A DNA stretch of 64,000 nucleotides from Mycolicibacterium mucogenicum DSM 44124 (lineage in GTDB: Bacteria > Actinomycetota > Actinomycetes > Mycobacteriales > Mycobacteriaceae). The DNA lies in NCBI RefSeq assembly GCF_005670685.2, contig NZ_CP062008.1, forward strand, positions 5,890,001 to 5,954,000, read 5' to 3'. Under the pieces are notes generated by a model. It was given only the letters and a program-made list of their open reading frames with translations, was not told the origin of the DNA and did no database searches. This document shows, piece after piece, positions 62,774 to 64,000 of this stretch. The first letter of the stretch is position 1. Each line of letters starts with the position of its first letter. A program made the translations under genes and the position numbers.

Positions 62774-64000
62774 TCAATGCGCTTTCGTCTGAGATCCATG
62801 CGTGATCGTCTTGGCAACCTCGTGCGCGGCACGGTTGCCGGCCTCGATGGCCCCTTCGATGTAGCCGGCGTGCTCGGTAGCCGTCTCCGTTCCGGCCCAG
62901 TGAATCCGTCCGGTGGGTGTCGACGCCACGGGGTAGAAGCCGTCTCGGGTGCCCGGCACCGGCAGCACGGAGTAGCCACCACCGGCGAACACGTCTCGGT
63001 GCCAGGACTTTTCGTGCCAACTCGCCGGCCGCTCGACGTCGTCCCCGAGGTGCTGAACCAGCTGGCGCAGCAGCAAGGCGCGCCGGCTGTCGGCATCCAG
63101 GTCGTCGAGGGCGCGGGCCGCGGGACCGCCGACCAGCATGCACAGATGGCCGGGACCGACCGGCGGCGAGGTATCGAAGACCGTGACGTTGGGCTCCCCG
63201 AACAGCACGCATTCCGCATCGCCGCGGGCCCGCCAGAACGGCGCGTCGTAGACCGCGATGGCCTTGTAGACCGTCCCCATGAAGGTGTTGCGCTGCAGGG
63301 TGATCCGCTCAGGAGGCAACGGCGGTTCGAACGTGATGCTCTTCGTCATCGGCGGCGGTACCGAGACGATGACCCGCTGCGCCGCCACCACCCCGGTGCT
63401 GGTGTCGAGCTCAACCCCGTCGGCGGTCTGACGGATGGCGGTGACGCGGCAGCTCGTCCGGACCCGCGCACCGAGTGCGGCGGCGAGTCGCTCAGCGAGC
63501 GTGCCCGCGCCCTCTGCCACGAGTGAATCCTGGGCTCCACCGCGGGTTTTCATCATGGTCCGGAGGCCGCCCTGATAGCGGACCAGCTCGAGAAAGGCCT
63601 GCACCGAAAGCTGTTCGGGTGCTGCGCACGACGTGGTCTCGACCAACACACCGAGCAGTCGACGCGCACGGTTGGACGGAATCCTGTTCAGCCACGACTG
63701 CACCGTCGCGGTATTCCACCGGCGCGGCACGGGAAGCCGACTGAGCAGTTCCGCCGCCGCCAGCGCCGCGTTGGCCGCGAGCATCGGCGGCGAGTTCGGC
63801 GGGACGGCCTGCGTGCCGTCGATGATCGCGGGCGCCTTCGGCGTGTGCATCTGGAAACGCGTCGCGCCCAGTTCGTCGACCAGTTGCTCAAACCTGTGGT
63901 GGCCCTTGCCGATCCACTGACCGCCGAGATCGAGGCGCGAACCTAGCGCGGAGGTCTCGGCCAGCGTCCGGCCTCCCACCCGATCCGCGGCCTCGAGCAC
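62774..64000 (-). CDS. FAD-dependent amine oxidase (5' end outside window)
   Basis: At least 408 residues of a flavin monoamine oxidase-type protein. The frame is open at the window edge, so the N-terminal FAD dinucleotide motif is missing. It enters at VLEAADRVGGRT, then has GGQWIGKGHHRFEQL and the C-terminal GTETATEHAGYIEGAIEAGN, the classic FAD-binding end of MAO-like enzymes. Oxidises an amine to an imine/aldehyde with H2O2. Substrate unknown. Confidence 0.88.
   Translation of the reverse strand: MLEAADRVGGRTLAETSALGSRLDLGGQWIGKGHHRFEQLVDELGATRFQMHTPKAPAIIDGTQAVPPNSPPMLAANAALAAAELLSRLPVPRRWNTATVQSWLNRIPSNRARRLLGVLVETTSCAAPEQLSVQAFLELVRYQGGLRTMMKTRGGAQDSLVAEGAGTLAERLAAALGARVRTSCRVTAIRQTADGVELDTSTGVVAAQRVIVSVPPPMTKSITFEPPLPPERITLQRNTFMGTVYKAIAVYDAPFWRARGDAECVLFGEPNVTVFDTSPPVGPGHLCMLVGGPAARALDDLDADSRRALLLRQLVQHLGDDVERPASWHEKSWHRDVFAGGGYSVLPVPGTRDGFYPVASTPTGRIHWAGTETATEHAGYIEGAIEAGNRAAHEVAKTITHGSQTKAH

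Overview
The window reads as a chromosomal segment of a high-GC mycobacterium, most likely a fast-growing Mycolicibacterium-type species. The support is a complete mce lipid-transport operon with Mce-associated proteins, a WS/DGAT acyltransferase, a Kdc-type keto-acid decarboxylase, DUF732, DUF4189 and DUF445 proteins, a PecA-like aspartic protease, and many acyl-CoA dehydrogenase, SDR and TetR genes. No rRNA, tRNA, CRISPR array, transposase or integrase was recognised. Gene density is high and convergent or operonic overlaps are common.

Layout. 1-3.7 kb: 3' part of an HrpA helicase gene. 3.8-9.8 kb: an MpaB-type oxygenase with a divergent TetR; a second TetR divergent from an acyl-CoA dehydrogenase across a perfect palindrome; a MarR regulator facing a small exported protein; and a methylenetetrahydrofolate-reductase-like gene. 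9.9-17.7 kb: hydrolase, keto-acid decarboxylase, two lipoproteins, methyltransferase, AraC, and PadR divergent from an NTF2-like/LLM oxidoreductase pair. 17.7-29.0 kb: one minus-strand mce operon (yrbEA-yrbEB-mceABCDEF, two Mce-associated proteins, DUF732, CAP protein), tightly coupled. 29.2-36.4 kb: a fragment of an alkyl sulfatase gene, two secreted glycosidases, a PecA-like protease without a PE domain and a DUF445 membrane protein. 36.5-44.7 kb: two TetR-controlled lipid or redox gene pairs, a Tat-lipoprotein hydrolase, small proteins, a repeat-containing spacer, an L,D-transpeptidase and an APC permease. 44.9-54.0 kb: WS/DGAT, SDR, hydrolase, a gamma-resorcylate-decarboxylase-like amidohydrolase, an exported metallo-beta-lactamase-fold protein, a GH6 cellulase and small exported proteins.

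The most notable system is at 54.1-60.7 kb. Four minus-strand genes encode an uncharacterised 219-aa protein, a fatty-acid alpha-dioxygenase-like haem peroxidase, a cytochrome P450 with Asp in place of the ExxR Glu, and an acyl-CoA-oxidase-like flavoprotein, with a divergent TetR. This looks like a bacterial oxylipin or fatty-acid alpha-oxidation pathway: dioxygenation to a hydroperoxide, P450 processing, then an acyl-CoA oxidase step. The product is inferred and not known from sequence.

A recurring theme is local regulators sitting on clear inverted repeats. Examples are AAACTAGTCA palindromes (TetR), TARTCA-N6-TGAYTA boxes (PadR), four symmetrically spaced AGTACT sites (TetR), paired TGGAC-N6-GTCCA boxes (TetR) and two MarR-type palindromes. 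These are the strongest regulatory predictions in the window.
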